A DNA stretch of 45,405 bases from Clostridiales bacterium PH28_bin88 (GCA_000987045.1 LAKY01000026.1:1-45405); one strand, 5' to 3'. Positions 8,879 to 17,161 are shown, numbered from the stretch's first letter. The notes: generated by a model from the letters alone, not told the origin. Numbers and translations: made by a program.

Positions 8879-8899
8879 GACGACCGACGACCGAACTGG
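8879..8899 (+). repeat. Heptanucleotide repeat (GACGACC type)
   Basis: Two perfect copies of GACGACC at 8879-8892, then the diverged unit GAACTGG, fill the spoIIIAE-spoIIIAF gap directly before the ribosome-binding site. A reverse-orientation pair of the same word (GGTTGTC, GGTCGTC) lies at 41455-41468 in the DUF3866 gene. Confidence 0.7.
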
Positions 8900-8909
8900 G
8901 AGGTGGTGG

Positions 8910-9581
8910 TTGCTGGACTTAATTGGCGAAACGGTGCGCAACGTGGTAATTATAGTACTCCTGGCCGCGTTCATTGAAATGCTGCTTCCCGGGGAGGAGA
9001 TGGGTCGGTACGTCCGGCTGGTGATGGGGCTATTCGTGATCATCGCCTTACTCCAGCCCGTGGTGGGGTTTTTGGACGGAGGACAAACCTTCGAGGTGTC
9101 TGCCTACAGCAACATACCAGCGGAAAGTGGTAGAGATTTAAGCAGTATTATTTCCCGGGGAGAAGACCTTCAGCGGCAAGGAAGGAAGATTGCCCTGGAA
9201 GAGTACCGCCAGCGCCTGGCTCGGCAGATCCAGGCAGTGGTACAACTGGTGCCGGGAGTGCGGAGAGCGGAAGTGGAGGTAGAGGTAGAAGAGGATACAG
9301 GGAGTCTGGGCGCCATTCTCCAGGTAACAGTGATGGTGGAATTGGGGGAGGGATCACCGGACACCCGGCCGCCTGCGGGAACCGTGGCTCCGGTTAAACC
9401 CGTGAAGATTGAGGTAAGCGACAACCAGCCCCAGGCCGGCGGGACAAAGCCGGAGTCAACCGGGGAGACGCGAGAGAATAACCATGATCCTGACAGGGTC
9501 AAACGCGAGGTGGTCGCTACCGTCAGTAACTTTTATAACATCCGGCCGGAGCAGGTGCAGGTAGTTGTAGTGACGGAGTAG
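8910..9581 (+). CDS. spoIIIAF: Stage III sporulation protein AF
   Basis: 223 residues starting at TTG after GGGAGGTGG. Two membrane segments (about 6-24 and 31-51) are followed by an extracytoplasmic ring-building-motif domain that contributes to the SpoIIIA channel. A Pro/Thr/Glu-rich linker (about 145-190) precedes the C-terminal part (YNIRPEQVQVVVV), which resembles the SpoIIIAG end. The family fold is established; ring formation by this copy is inferred. Confidence 0.9.
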   Translation: MLDLIGETVRNVVIIVLLAAFIEMLLPGEEMGRYVRLVMGLFVIIALLQPVVGFLDGGQTFEVSAYSNIPAESGRDLSSIISRGEDLQRQGRKIALEEYRQRLARQIQAVVQLVPGVRRAEVEVEVEEDTGSLGAILQVTVMVELGEGSPDTRPPAGTVAPVKPVKIEVSDNQPQAGGTKPESTGETRENNHDPDRVKREVVATVSNFYNIRPEQVQVVVVTE

Positions 9582-9597
9582 CTGGGAGGTGTAAGGT

Positions 9598-10185
9598 TTG
9601 TTTGGTTTGAACCCATCCAGGCTGAAGAAAGGCCAAACGCTATGGGTGGTAGTCCTACTCCTCATGGGGATGGTCCTGTTGAGTGCCGGCAAGTTTTCCG
9701 GGGGCCTAAGCACTAATGTTTCACCCCAACCGGAGGCGACGGGAAAGCAGAATCAAGGAAACGGCTCGTTAGGATTGGAGATGGCCGCTGTAGAGACGAT
9801 GTTGGAGCAGCGCCTGGTGAACATCCTGGGCCAGGTACAAGGGGTAGGGAACGTCTCGGTCAAAGTCTTTTTGGCCAGTGGGCCGAAGTACGAGTATGCC
9901 ACTAACGTAAGCACCAACAAGCGTACGGTGGATGAAAAAGACCAGTCGGGGGGCAGCCGGGTAACTACAGAATACAATGATACCGGACAGCTGGTATTGG
10001 TGCAAACCGCCACGGGGGGCGGGGAGCGACCGGTTGTCACCAAAGAAACCACGCCGAAAGTCCAGGGGGTGCTGGTGGTGGCGGATGGGGCGGTCAACCC
10101 CCGTATCAAGGAGAGTTTGACCCGAGCCGTAGAAACCGCGCTGGATATCGAACCCCACAAGATTAATGTGATGCCCGGAAAGTAG
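9598..10185 (+). CDS. spoIIIAG: Stage III sporulation protein AG
   Basis: 195 residues with a TTG start after GGGAGGTG. One membrane segment (about 15-36) is followed by a soluble domain of the ring-building type that forms the large SpoIIIAG ring in the intermembrane space. The conserved segments LVNILGQVQGVGNVSVKV and GVLVVADGAVNP are visible. It lies 16 nt after spoIIIAF. Confidence 0.94.
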   Translation: MFGLNPSRLKKGQTLWVVVLLLMGMVLLSAGKFSGGLSTNVSPQPEATGKQNQGNGSLGLEMAAVETMLEQRLVNILGQVQGVGNVSVKVFLASGPKYEYATNVSTNKRTVDEKDQSGGSRVTTEYNDTGQLVLVQTATGGGERPVVTKETTPKVQGVLVVADGAVNPRIKESLTRAVETALDIEPHKINVMPGK

Positions 10186-10195
10186 GTGATTTGAT

Positions 10196-10801
10196 TTGAC
10201 CGTAATAACCAATAAACGAACTCTGCTGGCTCTACTGCTGTTACTGCTGGGTATTCTTTTCGTGTTGCTGGGCCTTCAAGAGAAGAAGGTTAGAGACGGA
10301 GTCCCACCCACCGAAAGCGCCTCAGCTACAGCCCGGGCGCCGGAGCAGGAGCCGTCAGCCGGTAATCAAACCGTTGCTGCCTCTAAGATGCCTGGGGTAT
10401 CAACGGTACAGCCGAATATCATGGATTCGACTGCGGTCAATAGTAAGCAGGGGGACGACTTCTTCGTGGAATACCGCCTGGAGCGGGACCGCGTCCGGAG
10501 CCGCCAAACAACCTTACTGCGGGAAATCGTAGATAACCCCAACTCGGTGGCGGAAACCAGGCAAGAGGCCCAAAGGCAGTTGTTGGACATTACCAAGCGG
10601 ATGGAGCAGGAGCTTGAGCTGGAAAACCTCATCGAGGCCAAGGGTTACCGGGAAGCTGTTTTGTTCATCCAGCCCTCCGGGGCAATAGTAGTGGTAAGGG
10701 CTGGGGAGCTTAAACAGGAGGACCAGGTTCGCATCGCGGACATGGTTTCCCGGGTAACCAACCAGCCCCTGGAGAACATTACCATCATCCCGAAGGTCTG
10801 A
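10196..10801 (+). CDS. spoIIIAH: Stage III sporulation protein AH
   Basis: 201 residues. An N-terminal membrane anchor (about 9-27) is followed by a low-complexity linker and the C-terminal YscJ/FliF-like domain (about 95-201) that binds SpoIIQ of the forespore in B. subtilis. The family motif RxxxLLREIVDNPNS is present at about 103-120. The TTG start lies after TAGGTGA. It is the last gene of the spoIIIA operon. No spoIIQ is visible in this window. Confidence 0.94.
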   Translation: MTVITNKRTLLALLLLLLGILFVLLGLQEKKVRDGVPPTESASATARAPEQEPSAGNQTVAASKMPGVSTVQPNIMDSTAVNSKQGDDFFVEYRLERDRVRSRQTTLLREIVDNPNSVAETRQEAQRQLLDITKRMEQELELENLIEAKGYREAVLFIQPSGAIVVVRAGELKQEDQVRIADMVSRVTNQPLENITIIPKV

Positions 10802-10806
10802 AACCG

Positions 10807-10828
10807 GAGGCGGGGAATATCCCGCCTC
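10807..10828 (+). terminator. Hairpin at the end of spoIIIA
   Basis: GAGGCGGG and CCCGCCTC form an 8-bp stem with a 6-nt loop, 6 nt after the spoIIIAH stop. The T-run after it is poor (ATTCCT), so this is a weak intrinsic terminator at best. Confidence 0.5.
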
Positions 10829-10845
10829 ATTCCTGTCAGCTTACA

Positions 10846-10874
10846 TTGTTAAAAAATCTGGCCTTTGGTATAAT
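10846..10874 (+). promoter_or_regulatory. Sigma-A-like promoter for the Asp23-amaP-DUF2273-nusB operon
   Basis: TTGTTA at 10846-10851 (4 of 6) is followed after 17 nt by a perfect TATAAT at 10869-10874. It leaves a leader of about 105 nt before the Asp23 gene. Confidence 0.7.
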
Positions 10875-10984
10875 ATAGAAGACTGGTCACTGAAAAGGAA
10901 AAAGTTACCGGGAATCAGCACCTGAAATCGCCTCCCGGGTCCCGGAACCTGGGGAATACCTACAATAAGCTGGAGGTGTGAGTT

Positions 10985-11392
10985 GTGGAAGAGAGAAACC
11001 TGATGGTGGAAAAACGCGGGGAGACAGATATCGGTAGTATCCGCATAGCTGATGAGGTGGTAGGAGTGATTGCCGGGCTGGCGGCCACGGAAGTCGAAGG
11101 GGTGGCCGGGATGAGCAGCGGGATAGCCGGGGGCATTGCCGAAATGCTGGGCAGGAAGAACCTTTCCCGAGGTGTGAAGGTAGAGGTCGGGGAGAAGGAG
11201 GCGGCCGTCGATCTGTTTATCATGGTGGACTTCGGGGTACGGATTCCCGATGTCGCCATGAAAATTCAACAGAATGTAAAGCGAGCTGTGGAGAGTATGA
11301 CGGGCCTTGCAGTGGTGGAAGTCAATGTCCACGTCCAGGGTGTAGCCTTCCCTAACCCTGAGGGGGCGGACGAGGAACACAGGGTCAGGTAG
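10985..11392 (+). CDS. Asp23/Gls24 family envelope stress protein
   Basis: 135 residues, an Asp23 family protein like B. subtilis YqhY. These are abundant cytoplasmic proteins that polymerise at the membrane through AmaP and are connected with cell-envelope and lipid homeostasis. The conserved start (GSIRIADEVVGVIAGLAATEVEGVAGM) and the C-terminal VNVHVQGVAF strand are intact. The GTG start follows GGAGGTG. It heads an operon with amaP and a DUF2273 gene, its usual partners. Confidence 0.92.
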   Translation: MEERNLMVEKRGETDIGSIRIADEVVGVIAGLAATEVEGVAGMSSGIAGGIAEMLGRKNLSRGVKVEVGEKEAAVDLFIMVDFGVRIPDVAMKIQQNVKRAVESMTGLAVVEVNVHVQGVAFPNPEGADEEHRVR

Positions 11393-11409
11393 GAAAGGAA
11401 GGATTGTCG

Positions 11410-11946
11410 ATGAAGGTCTACGAGCGGGTATTGCTGATGGTTTACCCCCTGACTTGGGTAGGAGTTGCGCTGGTGGTGGTGATGGTGGCGGCGGGCTGGA
11501 ATGTACCGCTGGACAACCTGCAAAAGGCACTGGCCACCACGGTTAACCGCTGGGGGTTGGGAGCCGGTGCCGCGGTGCTGCTTATCGTCGCTCTAAAGCT
11601 GTTCCTGGATAACTTCCGGCAACAAGCGGTGGTACAAGCTTTAGTGCGCCAGAACCCCATTGGAGAAGTGCGCATCACCTTGCCTGCGCTGGAAAACCTT
11701 GTGGTCAGGGGTGCCCACAGGGTAACGGGCGTCCGGGATGTCCGGCCACGAGTTAGAATTACCCCGGATGGAGTGGCGGTTTTTGTGCAGGCTTCAGTGA
11801 CCCCGGAGTCAGAGATCCCTGAGGTGTCATCCGAACTGCAGCGGGCGATCAAGGAAAGCCTGGAGCGCACCGCGGGCATTGAGGTGTTGGAGGCCCGTAT
11901 TCTCGTAGACGGTATCGGCCACGAAAGCAAGGGAAGAGTCGAATAA
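11410..11946 (+). CDS. amaP: AmaP-like alkaline shock membrane anchor protein
   Basis: 178 residues with two N-terminal membrane helices (about 10-30 and 50-70) and a C-terminal Asp23-like soluble domain. In staphylococci AmaP anchors Asp23 at the membrane, and the order asp23-amaP-DUF2273 here fits that role. AAAGGAAGG at 11394-11402 supports the ATG at 11410 over the TTG at 11404. Confidence 0.85.
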   Translation: MKVYERVLLMVYPLTWVGVALVVVMVAAGWNVPLDNLQKALATTVNRWGLGAGAAVLLIVALKLFLDNFRQQAVVQALVRQNPIGEVRITLPALENLVVRGAHRVTGVRDVRPRVRITPDGVAVFVQASVTPESEIPEVSSELQRAIKESLERTAGIEVLEARILVDGIGHESKGRVE

Positions 11947-11986
11947 AAGGCGATGTTTATCACAGCGCTATGAAGAGGTGAAGGTC

Positions 11987-12208
11987 TTGGACTGGGAACA
12001 CCTGTTAGAAAATGCCTGGCAGCACCACCGGGGGAAAGTAGTGGGGGTGGTAATCGGGCTGGTTTTCGGGCTCCTCACGGCTGCTCTGGGTTTCTGGAAG
12101 GCCCTGTTTATCGCCCTTTGCATAGTCATTGGCTATATTATCGGGAAACGGGTGGACGAGAACGCTGACTTTCGCGAGTTTTTGGGGAGAATATTCAAGG
12201 ACAGGTGA
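11987..12208 (+). CDS. DUF2273 small membrane protein
   Basis: 73 residues, with two closely spaced membrane helices (about 19-35 and 38-56) between a charged N terminus (DWEHLLENAWQHHRGK) and a charged tail. The DUF2273 family is found with Asp23/AmaP genes; its exact function is unknown. AAGAGGTGA at 11973-11981 favours the TTG at 11987 over the GTG at 11978, which lies inside the ribosome-binding site. Confidence 0.87.
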   Translation: MDWEHLLENAWQHHRGKVVGVVIGLVFGLLTAALGFWKALFIALCIVIGYIIGKRVDENADFREFLGRIFKDR

Positions 12209-12225
12209 CCAAAGGAGGAGCTTGG

Positions 12226-12648
12226 TTGAGTAGGCGAGCGGCCAGGGAAAAAGCTTTTCAGATACTTTTCCAGATCGACGTGGGGCGGGCCCGGCCGTCA
12301 GAGGCCATCCAGGCAACCCTGGAAGAGGCGGGGCTGGATCAAAAGGGCAAAGAGTACATTGAAAGGGTTGTCCATGGAACCATCAGGCATTTGAATGAAC
12401 TTGACGGGTACATCCGGCGGTTTGCTGTTGACTGGGAGGTAGGCCGGCTGGCTAACGTGGACCGGAGCCTCCTGCGTCTCGCTCTTTTTGAGATGCTTCA
12501 CATGGACGATATCCCCCACACTGTTTCCATCAATGAAGCGGTCGAACTGTGCAAGATTTTCAATAGCGAGGAATCCAGCCGTTTTATCAACGGGCTGCTG
12601 GACCGGATGAAGCAGCAACTGGAATCAGGCCAAGATGGCCAGAGTTAA
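12226..12648 (+). CDS. nusB: Transcription antitermination factor NusB
   Basis: 140 residues. NusB binds boxA RNA together with NusE (S10) and promotes rRNA antitermination. The hallmark N terminus SRRAAREKAFQILFQ and the motif VDRSLLRLALFEMLH are clear. AAAGGAGGAG at 12211-12220 places the start at the TTG at 12226. It is the last gene of the Asp23-type operon. Confidence 0.95.
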   Translation: MSRRAAREKAFQILFQIDVGRARPSEAIQATLEEAGLDQKGKEYIERVVHGTIRHLNELDGYIRRFAVDWEVGRLANVDRSLLRLALFEMLHMDDIPHTVSINEAVELCKIFNSEESSRFINGLLDRMKQQLESGQDGQS

Positions 12649-12691
12649 GGGTTTCGTAACACCTCAAGTGTTCCAAAAACACGTGGCAAAG

Positions 12692-12712
12692 CATCTTGCC
12701 TCCTGCTTCTTG
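12692..12712 (-). repeat. Heptanucleotide repeat (CAGGAGG type, reverse orientation), three units
   Basis: Read on the + strand the units are CATCTTG, CCTCCTG and CTTCTTG; on the - strand they match the CAAGAAG/CAGGAGG word of the 6985-7026 array. They lie between nusB and the TsaD-like gene. Confidence 0.75.
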
Positions 12713-12729
12713 AAAGTGCGGTGGTGGGG

Positions 12730-13698
12730 TTGAAGGTAATCCTGGGGTTGGACACCAGTTGCTACACCACATCAGTGGCGCTGGTAGACCAGGAGGGATC
12801 CCTGCTGGCTGATTACAGACAACTTCTGGCAGTGCCCCATGGTGAGAAGGGGCTGCAGCAGGCAGCCATGATATTTCAGCACCTGAAAAATCTTCCTCGC
12901 CAGTGGGAGGCCATGGGGAGAGAGTACCATCTCCGGCAGGTGGTAGGTGTATCGGCCTCTACCAGACCGCGCCCGGTGGCAGGGTCGTATATGCCGGTTT
13001 TTACCGTATCGGAAGGACAGGGGCGCATTCTAGCGGCAACGCTGGGGGTGCCTTTTTTCCCTACCAGCCATCAAGAAGGGCACATTATGGCTGGCCTCTG
13101 GTCATCCCGCACCAGTCTACCCGGCCGGTTCTGGGTCGTTCACCTTTCGGGAGGCACATCCGAACTGCTGCTGGTATCCCGCCAGGCAAACGAAGAAGTA
13201 CTTTTTGCCAGTCAATTGGTGGGAGGTACCACCGACTTGCATGCGGGGCAGATGGTGGACAGGGTGGGGGTAACTTTGGGATTACCCTTCCCTGCTGGTC
13301 CTCACCTGGAAAAAATGGCAAGGGCCGGGGAAGGCACTTCCTTGCGCATTCCCTCCGCGGTACGGGGATACCAGTTCAGCTTTTCCGGCCCTGAGAGCCA
13401 CGCCCGCCGCCTGATTGCAAGCGGAGCGGAGCCGGCAGAGGTAGCCAGGGCAGTGGAACTGTGTGTTGCTACCACCCTGGAAAAGGTGCTGCGCAAAGCA
13501 ATTGGGGAACATGGGGTGCGGGACGTACTGGTGGTGGGCGGCGTGGCGGCAAACGAATTCATCCGACGGCGGCTGCAGGAACGCCTTGCTGCGCGTCCTG
13601 TATCTGCCCGGCTGTATTTTGCTGATCCCAAATACAGCGCCGATAACGCGGTGGGGGTAGCCCTGATAGGGTTAAAGCTGTTGAAGCGGCGAGGGTAG
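12730..13698 (+). CDS. TsaD/Kae1-family paralogue
   Basis: 322 residues from the TTG at 12730 (GTGs at 12721 and 12724 are alternatives; the ribosome-binding site is weak for all). The ASKHA-fold TsaD/Kae1 family makes the t6A modification of tRNA. Key family features are present: DTSCYTTS near the N terminus, the metal-binding HQEGH (His114, His118), LSGGTSEL, and YSADNAVGVA with the second metal-site Asp. It is shorter and more diverged than canonical TsaD and is not next to tsaB, tsaE or rimI. I therefore read it as the second, clostridial TsaD-like protein often annotated as O-sialoglycoprotein endopeptidase. Its function is unproven. Confidence 0.75.
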   Translation: MKVILGLDTSCYTTSVALVDQEGSLLADYRQLLAVPHGEKGLQQAAMIFQHLKNLPRQWEAMGREYHLRQVVGVSASTRPRPVAGSYMPVFTVSEGQGRILAATLGVPFFPTSHQEGHIMAGLWSSRTSLPGRFWVVHLSGGTSELLLVSRQANEEVLFASQLVGGTTDLHAGQMVDRVGVTLGLPFPAGPHLEKMARAGEGTSLRIPSAVRGYQFSFSGPESHARRLIASGAEPAEVARAVELCVATTLEKVLRKAIGEHGVRDVLVVGGVAANEFIRRRLQERLAARPVSARLYFADPKYSADNAVGVALIGLKLLKRRG

Positions 13699-13719
13699 CC
13701 CCTTCTGCTACCCTGTTAT
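13693..13719 (+). terminator. Hairpin overlapping the TsaD-like stop codon
   Basis: GGGTAGC at 13693-13699 pairs with GCTACCC at 13707-13713 around a 7-nt loop; the TAG in the first arm is the stop codon. The following TGTTATT is only moderately T-rich. Confidence 0.45.
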
Positions 13720-13798
13720 TACCAACGACAGAAAGTAGGAAATGCGGGTATGAAAAGCGAAATAACCATGCAGCAAAGAGGCAAGGGGAGAGGGTTTG

Positions 13799-14881
13799 TT
13801 GAAGAACTTGGTACTGTCAAGGCTGATTGCTGCTGTATTGCTGCCCGCCTTTCTCATCGTGGCGCCTGGTATTGCCGGGGCTGGTGAAGTCCAGGGTAAA
13901 GCCACTGTTGCGCTGGTGCTGAATGAGGTCAATCTTGTGGGAGATGTGGACGCATTTATCGGACAGCACGGTCGGACCATGGTCCCTATCCGCCTGGTGG
14001 GCGAAGCACTGGGAAGTAAGGTGAAGTACCACCAGGACGACCGGAGGGTGCACATTCGTGGTGAGGGGCAAGAGATATCCCTTTGGGTTGAGAGTTCCAC
14101 CGCGGAGGTCAATGGCAGAAAGGTCAAGCTGGATGCACCACCCGAGATCCGAGACGGCCGGGCGATGGTACCTCTCAGGTTTGTTGGTGAAAATATGGGT
14201 GCTAAGGTCGTATGGCGGGAAGCTGAGAGGGCTGTTTACATAGAAGTGCCATGGATACCTACTAAATTCAATTTCGCGGAGCCCCTGGCAGGTAAGGTTA
14301 TTGTGCTGGACCCGGGCCATGGAAACATCATCCAGCCGGGAAACTGGTCCAACCCTGGCGCTGTGGGCAACCAGGGCACCGTTGAGCGGGACGTGGTGAT
14401 GGATATTGCCCTGAGAGCCCGGGACATGCTCAAAGACCTGGGGGCGCGGGTGGTTCTCACCCGGGAAGGTGATACCACCATTAGCCTTGCCGAAAGAGCA
14501 CAACTGGCTGAGCAGGAAGGTGCCGACGCTTTGGTTTCCATTCACGTTAACTCATCTACTGACCCGTCGTTGGCGGGGACCGCCACCTACTACTATCCCG
14601 GCAGCCCACCCCGGCGGGAGTGGGAGAGATTGGCCCGCAGCATTCAGGAGGAAGTAGTAAAATACTTAAATCGTCGTGACATTGGACTGGTGGAGGCTGA
14701 TTTTACGGTGATCCGGAAGCCGAACATCCCTGCCGTCCTTTTAGAGACAGCTTTTATCTCTAACCCCGAAGAAGAGCGATTGCTGGCCGACCCAGGATTC
14801 CGGGAGCGGGCGGCCAAGGGCATCGTGGAAGGCATTACAAGGTACCTTGAAGCACCGGAAAGCCAGGTAGCGGTAAGATAA
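13799..14881 (+). CDS. N-acetylmuramoyl-L-alanine amidase with copper amine oxidase-like N domain
   Basis: 360 residues. A signal peptide (about 1-28) shows export. Residues about 35-155 contain two copies of the copper amine oxidase N-terminal-like fold (RTMVPIRLVGEALG, RAMVPLRFVGENMG), common in clostridial wall proteins as a probable wall-binding module. Residues about 165-355 form an Amidase_3 zinc domain with DPGHG, the ERD glutamate, SIHVN and LETAFIS supplying the usual His/Glu ligands. It cleaves the lactyl-L-alanine bond of peptidoglycan. GGGGAGAGGG at 13785-13794 favours the TTG at 13799. Whether it acts in growth, division or sporulation cannot be told here. Confidence 0.92.
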   Translation: MKNLVLSRLIAAVLLPAFLIVAPGIAGAGEVQGKATVALVLNEVNLVGDVDAFIGQHGRTMVPIRLVGEALGSKVKYHQDDRRVHIRGEGQEISLWVESSTAEVNGRKVKLDAPPEIRDGRAMVPLRFVGENMGAKVVWREAERAVYIEVPWIPTKFNFAEPLAGKVIVLDPGHGNIIQPGNWSNPGAVGNQGTVERDVVMDIALRARDMLKDLGARVVLTREGDTTISLAERAQLAEQEGADALVSIHVNSSTDPSLAGTATYYYPGSPPRREWERLARSIQEEVVKYLNRRDIGLVEADFTVIRKPNIPAVLLETAFISNPEEERLLADPGFRERAAKGIVEGITRYLEAPESQVAVR

Positions 14882-14939
14882 GCTTGTGAAAGATAAGATG
14901 TTAAGGCTGAGGAATCTGCGGATTGACCTCGACTTTTTT

Positions 14940-15398
14940 CTATGTCTTATCGCGACGGGGCCGCAGTCCAAATCGCTTTAACAGGGTCCACAAGCCAATG
15001 GAAGCCATTAAGAAGGCAACTGTGGCAAAGGCCAGGAAGTAGAACCCCAGTCCCAGGGAGATACCCACTCCTGAGACAGCCCAGACGCTGGAGGCTGTGG
15101 TAAGCCCCCGAATTGCTCCTGCCTTGTTCTCCTTCCAGATAAGCCCTGCCCCCAGAAAGCCAACCCCCGTAATGATGCCGACCGCTAACCGGGCCGGGTC
15201 GGAAACCCGCAAACCTCCCTCGTTAAAAACGGCCATTCCATAGGCTGAGATGATGGTCAGCATGGTGGAGGTAACACACACGAAGATATGGGTACGGACG
15301 CCTCCCGGCAGAGCCTTACGGGTGCGCCGCCAGCCCATAACCAGTCCGGTGACAAAGGCGGCCGTTAGGCGAAGTATTATTTCTCTTTCATTCAGCAC
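14940..15398 (-). CDS. MgtC/SapB family membrane protein
   Basis: 152-154 residues with four or five membrane helices. The family signature RLAVGIITGVGFLGAGLIWKEN is intact, followed by TTASSVWAVSGVGI. MgtC-family proteins are linked to magnesium stress and ATP synthase control in pathogens; in Clostridia the role is unknown. An ATG at 15404 is in frame, but the GGTGA site directly abuts it and is better spaced for the GTG at 15398. The gene converges on the amidase gene and is divergent from the zinc-ribbon gene. Confidence 0.88.
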   Translation of the reverse strand: MLNEREIILRLTAAFVTGLVMGWRRTRKALPGGVRTHIFVCVTSTMLTIISAYGMAVFNEGGLRVSDPARLAVGIITGVGFLGAGLIWKENKAGAIRGLTTASSVWAVSGVGISLGLGFYFLAFATVAFLMASIGLWTLLKRFGLRPRRDKT

Positions 15399-15448
15399 AG
15401 GCATTCACCAAGAATTAGTACTTTCCAAAAAAAGTTTTTTTACAGAGG

Positions 15449-15471
15449 AATTTAACAATTTGTGTTAAATT
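15449..15471. promoter_or_regulatory. Palindromic operator-like site between mgtC-like and zinc-ribbon genes
   Basis: AATTTAACA at 15449-15457 and TGTTAAATT at 15463-15471 form a perfect 9-bp inverted repeat with the 5-nt centre ATTTG. It sits in the A+T-rich divergent intergenic region and looks like a dimeric repressor site. The cognate regulator is unknown. Confidence 0.55.
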
Positions 15472-15541
15472 ACTTTATGTTATTAGACAAGTTTTAATTC
15501 GAGCGGAGCGGTAAGGTAATCAGATTTACGGAGGTCATCGT

Positions 15542-15718
15542 ATGTCGTACCTGAAGTGCCAGGAGTGCAATAGCCTGTTCTATACGGCTACTTCCCTGGA
15601 GGGCGTTAGAGAGAAATGCTCTGCCTGCGGAAAAGGGATCCTGGTCGAGATCTCTAAAGAGGAATGGGACCGGTCAGAGCCTAATCAAGACACGGAGAAG
15701 GATTCGTTACAGGAGTAA
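15542..15718 (+). CDS. 58-residue zinc-ribbon protein
   Basis: A small protein with the start MSYLKCQECNSLFYT. Two CxxC pairs (Cys6-Cys9 and Cys26-Cys29) form a rubredoxin-like zinc ribbon, followed by a short acidic tail. GGAGGT at 15530-15535, 6 nt before the ATG, and a terminator downstream support it as a real monocistronic gene. No family name was recognised. A role as a small metal- or nucleic-acid-binding regulator is possible but not shown. Confidence 0.75.
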   Translation: MSYLKCQECNSLFYTATSLEGVREKCSACGKGILVEISKEEWDRSEPNQDTEKDSLQE

Positions 15719-15799
15719 TCCCTCGTTCTTGACCGGGAGAGCCATTACAGGAACGTCTAAGAGAGAGAAATCTCGCGTGCATCAAAAGACGGACGAGAA

Positions 15800-15830
15800 T
15801 TAAACCCGGGGTGTCCCCGGGTTTAATTGT
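15800..15830. terminator. Bidirectional terminator between convergent genes
   Basis: A 12-bp perfect stem: TTAAACCCGGGG at 15800-15811 and CCCCGGGTTTAA at 15815-15826, with loop TGT. It lies between the + strand zinc-ribbon gene and the - strand MFS gene and can serve both, although T-runs are short. Confidence 0.75.
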
Positions 15831-15860
15831 GTTGGTGATACGTGATAGGGTACGTACGGG

Positions 15861-17075
15861 CTATACCTCTTCCGCCGCTTCCCGGGTAAAAGGAGCGGTC
15901 TCCTTCCTCTTTCCGGGTAGCAACAGGGCGAGTCCCAGCCCCGGCAGGGCCAGCAGGTTGATGGCCAGCAGCGCGCCCGGCTCCAGCCAGCGGTCAGCAA
16001 CCAGACCCAACAGCATCATTCCTATACCACCCATGCCGATGCCGAACCCTGTCATGAAACCGGAGGCTACCCCGATGTTTCTGGGAAGCAGCTGCTGCCC
16101 CAGAACAATGGTGACGGCAAAAGTGGAGATGAGCACTCCGCCGATTAGAGCAACTAACACCATGGTGGCAACCCCCTCCGAATGACGGAAAAGATAAATC
16201 AGAGGAAGCATGAGCCCCATGGAGCCGGTAATAGCGTTTTTCGGGCCGATACGATCTGCTATCCATCCACCGAAAAGGGTCCCCACGGCGCCGGAGATCA
16301 AGAAGAGGAACAGCATGGTGGTAGCCAGGGCCGGTTCGGCTCCAAGGTAGCTCTGGTAATACATCGGAATGTAGTAGGTCAGCCCGGCATGGATCCACGA
16401 CCGCATTGTTACCACCGCGACCAGTAATACCAGCCCTATGTAGTTGTTTTCCGGCAGGTTTTCCTCGGGCGGGGTTTTACCGGCAGGGGTTTGTGCGGTT
16501 TTAAGGCCGGCGGTGGCAAGTTGCCTTGCCTGGCGGAACATGGGTATAGAGAACCACAGCAGTGCCGCTGTCAGTCCACCAATCGGGACCATACCGGCCG
16601 CGCCCGGGAGACCCGTGATCATCAGGAATAACCCAGCCAGCACCGGACCCAACCCAATACCGATGTTTCCCCCGATGGAGAATACAGCCATGGAACTGCC
16701 TCGCTGCTGCCCGCTGGCATAATAAGCCGTCTTGGAGGCTTCGGGGTGGTACGCGGCTATACCCAGTCCACTCATCAGCACTGCCAGCAGCAATACCGGG
16801 AAATTGGGGCTAAGGCCGGCCAGGGCCATACCGAGGCCGGCGATGAAACAACCCGCGGGAAGGATCCAGAGGTTGTCGCGCCGGTCGCTCCACAGGCCAA
16901 AAAAGGGTTGGACGATGGAAGAACTCAAATTGGATACGGCCACCATCACTCCAACCTGAACATAGGAAAGTTTAAAAAGCTCCTTGAAATATGGAGTGAA
17001 GACCGGCAGGATTCCCTGGTTTAGGTCTGTGACGAGGTGGCCAAGGCTTAACAGCAATAACGCGCGGATATTCAT
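15861..17075 (-). CDS. MFS exporter, fosmidomycin-resistance (Fsr) type
   Basis: 404 residues with about twelve membrane helices and a central cytoplasmic loop (about 190-215). The N-terminal GHLVTDLNQGILPVF and the motif GLGIAAYHPEASKTA match the Fsr subfamily of the major facilitator superfamily, proton-driven drug or metabolite exporters. AAGGAGTG, 6 nt before the ATG, sets the start. Fosmidomycin targets the MEP isoprenoid pathway, and dxs of that pathway lies in this window, but the genes are about 8 kb apart, so I infer no functional link. Substrate unknown. Confidence 0.85.
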   Translation of the reverse strand: MNIRALLLLSLGHLVTDLNQGILPVFTPYFKELFKLSYVQVGVMVAVSNLSSSIVQPFFGLWSDRRDNLWILPAGCFIAGLGMALAGLSPNFPVLLLAVLMSGLGIAAYHPEASKTAYYASGQQRGSSMAVFSIGGNIGIGLGPVLAGLFLMITGLPGAAGMVPIGGLTAALLWFSIPMFRQARQLATAGLKTAQTPAGKTPPEENLPENNYIGLVLLVAVVTMRSWIHAGLTYYIPMYYQSYLGAEPALATTMLFLFLISGAVGTLFGGWIADRIGPKNAITGSMGLMLPLIYLFRHSEGVATMVLVALIGGVLISTFAVTIVLGQQLLPRNIGVASGFMTGFGIGMGGIGMMLLGLVADRWLEPGALLAINLLALPGLGLALLLPGKRKETAPFTREAAEEV

Positions 17076-17161
17076 GTTGCACTCCTTTGAAAACGCTTTT
17101 CATTTTACCTTTTTATTCAAAATAAATTGTCCGGCCGGGTGCCAAATCAAGTCCATATGAT

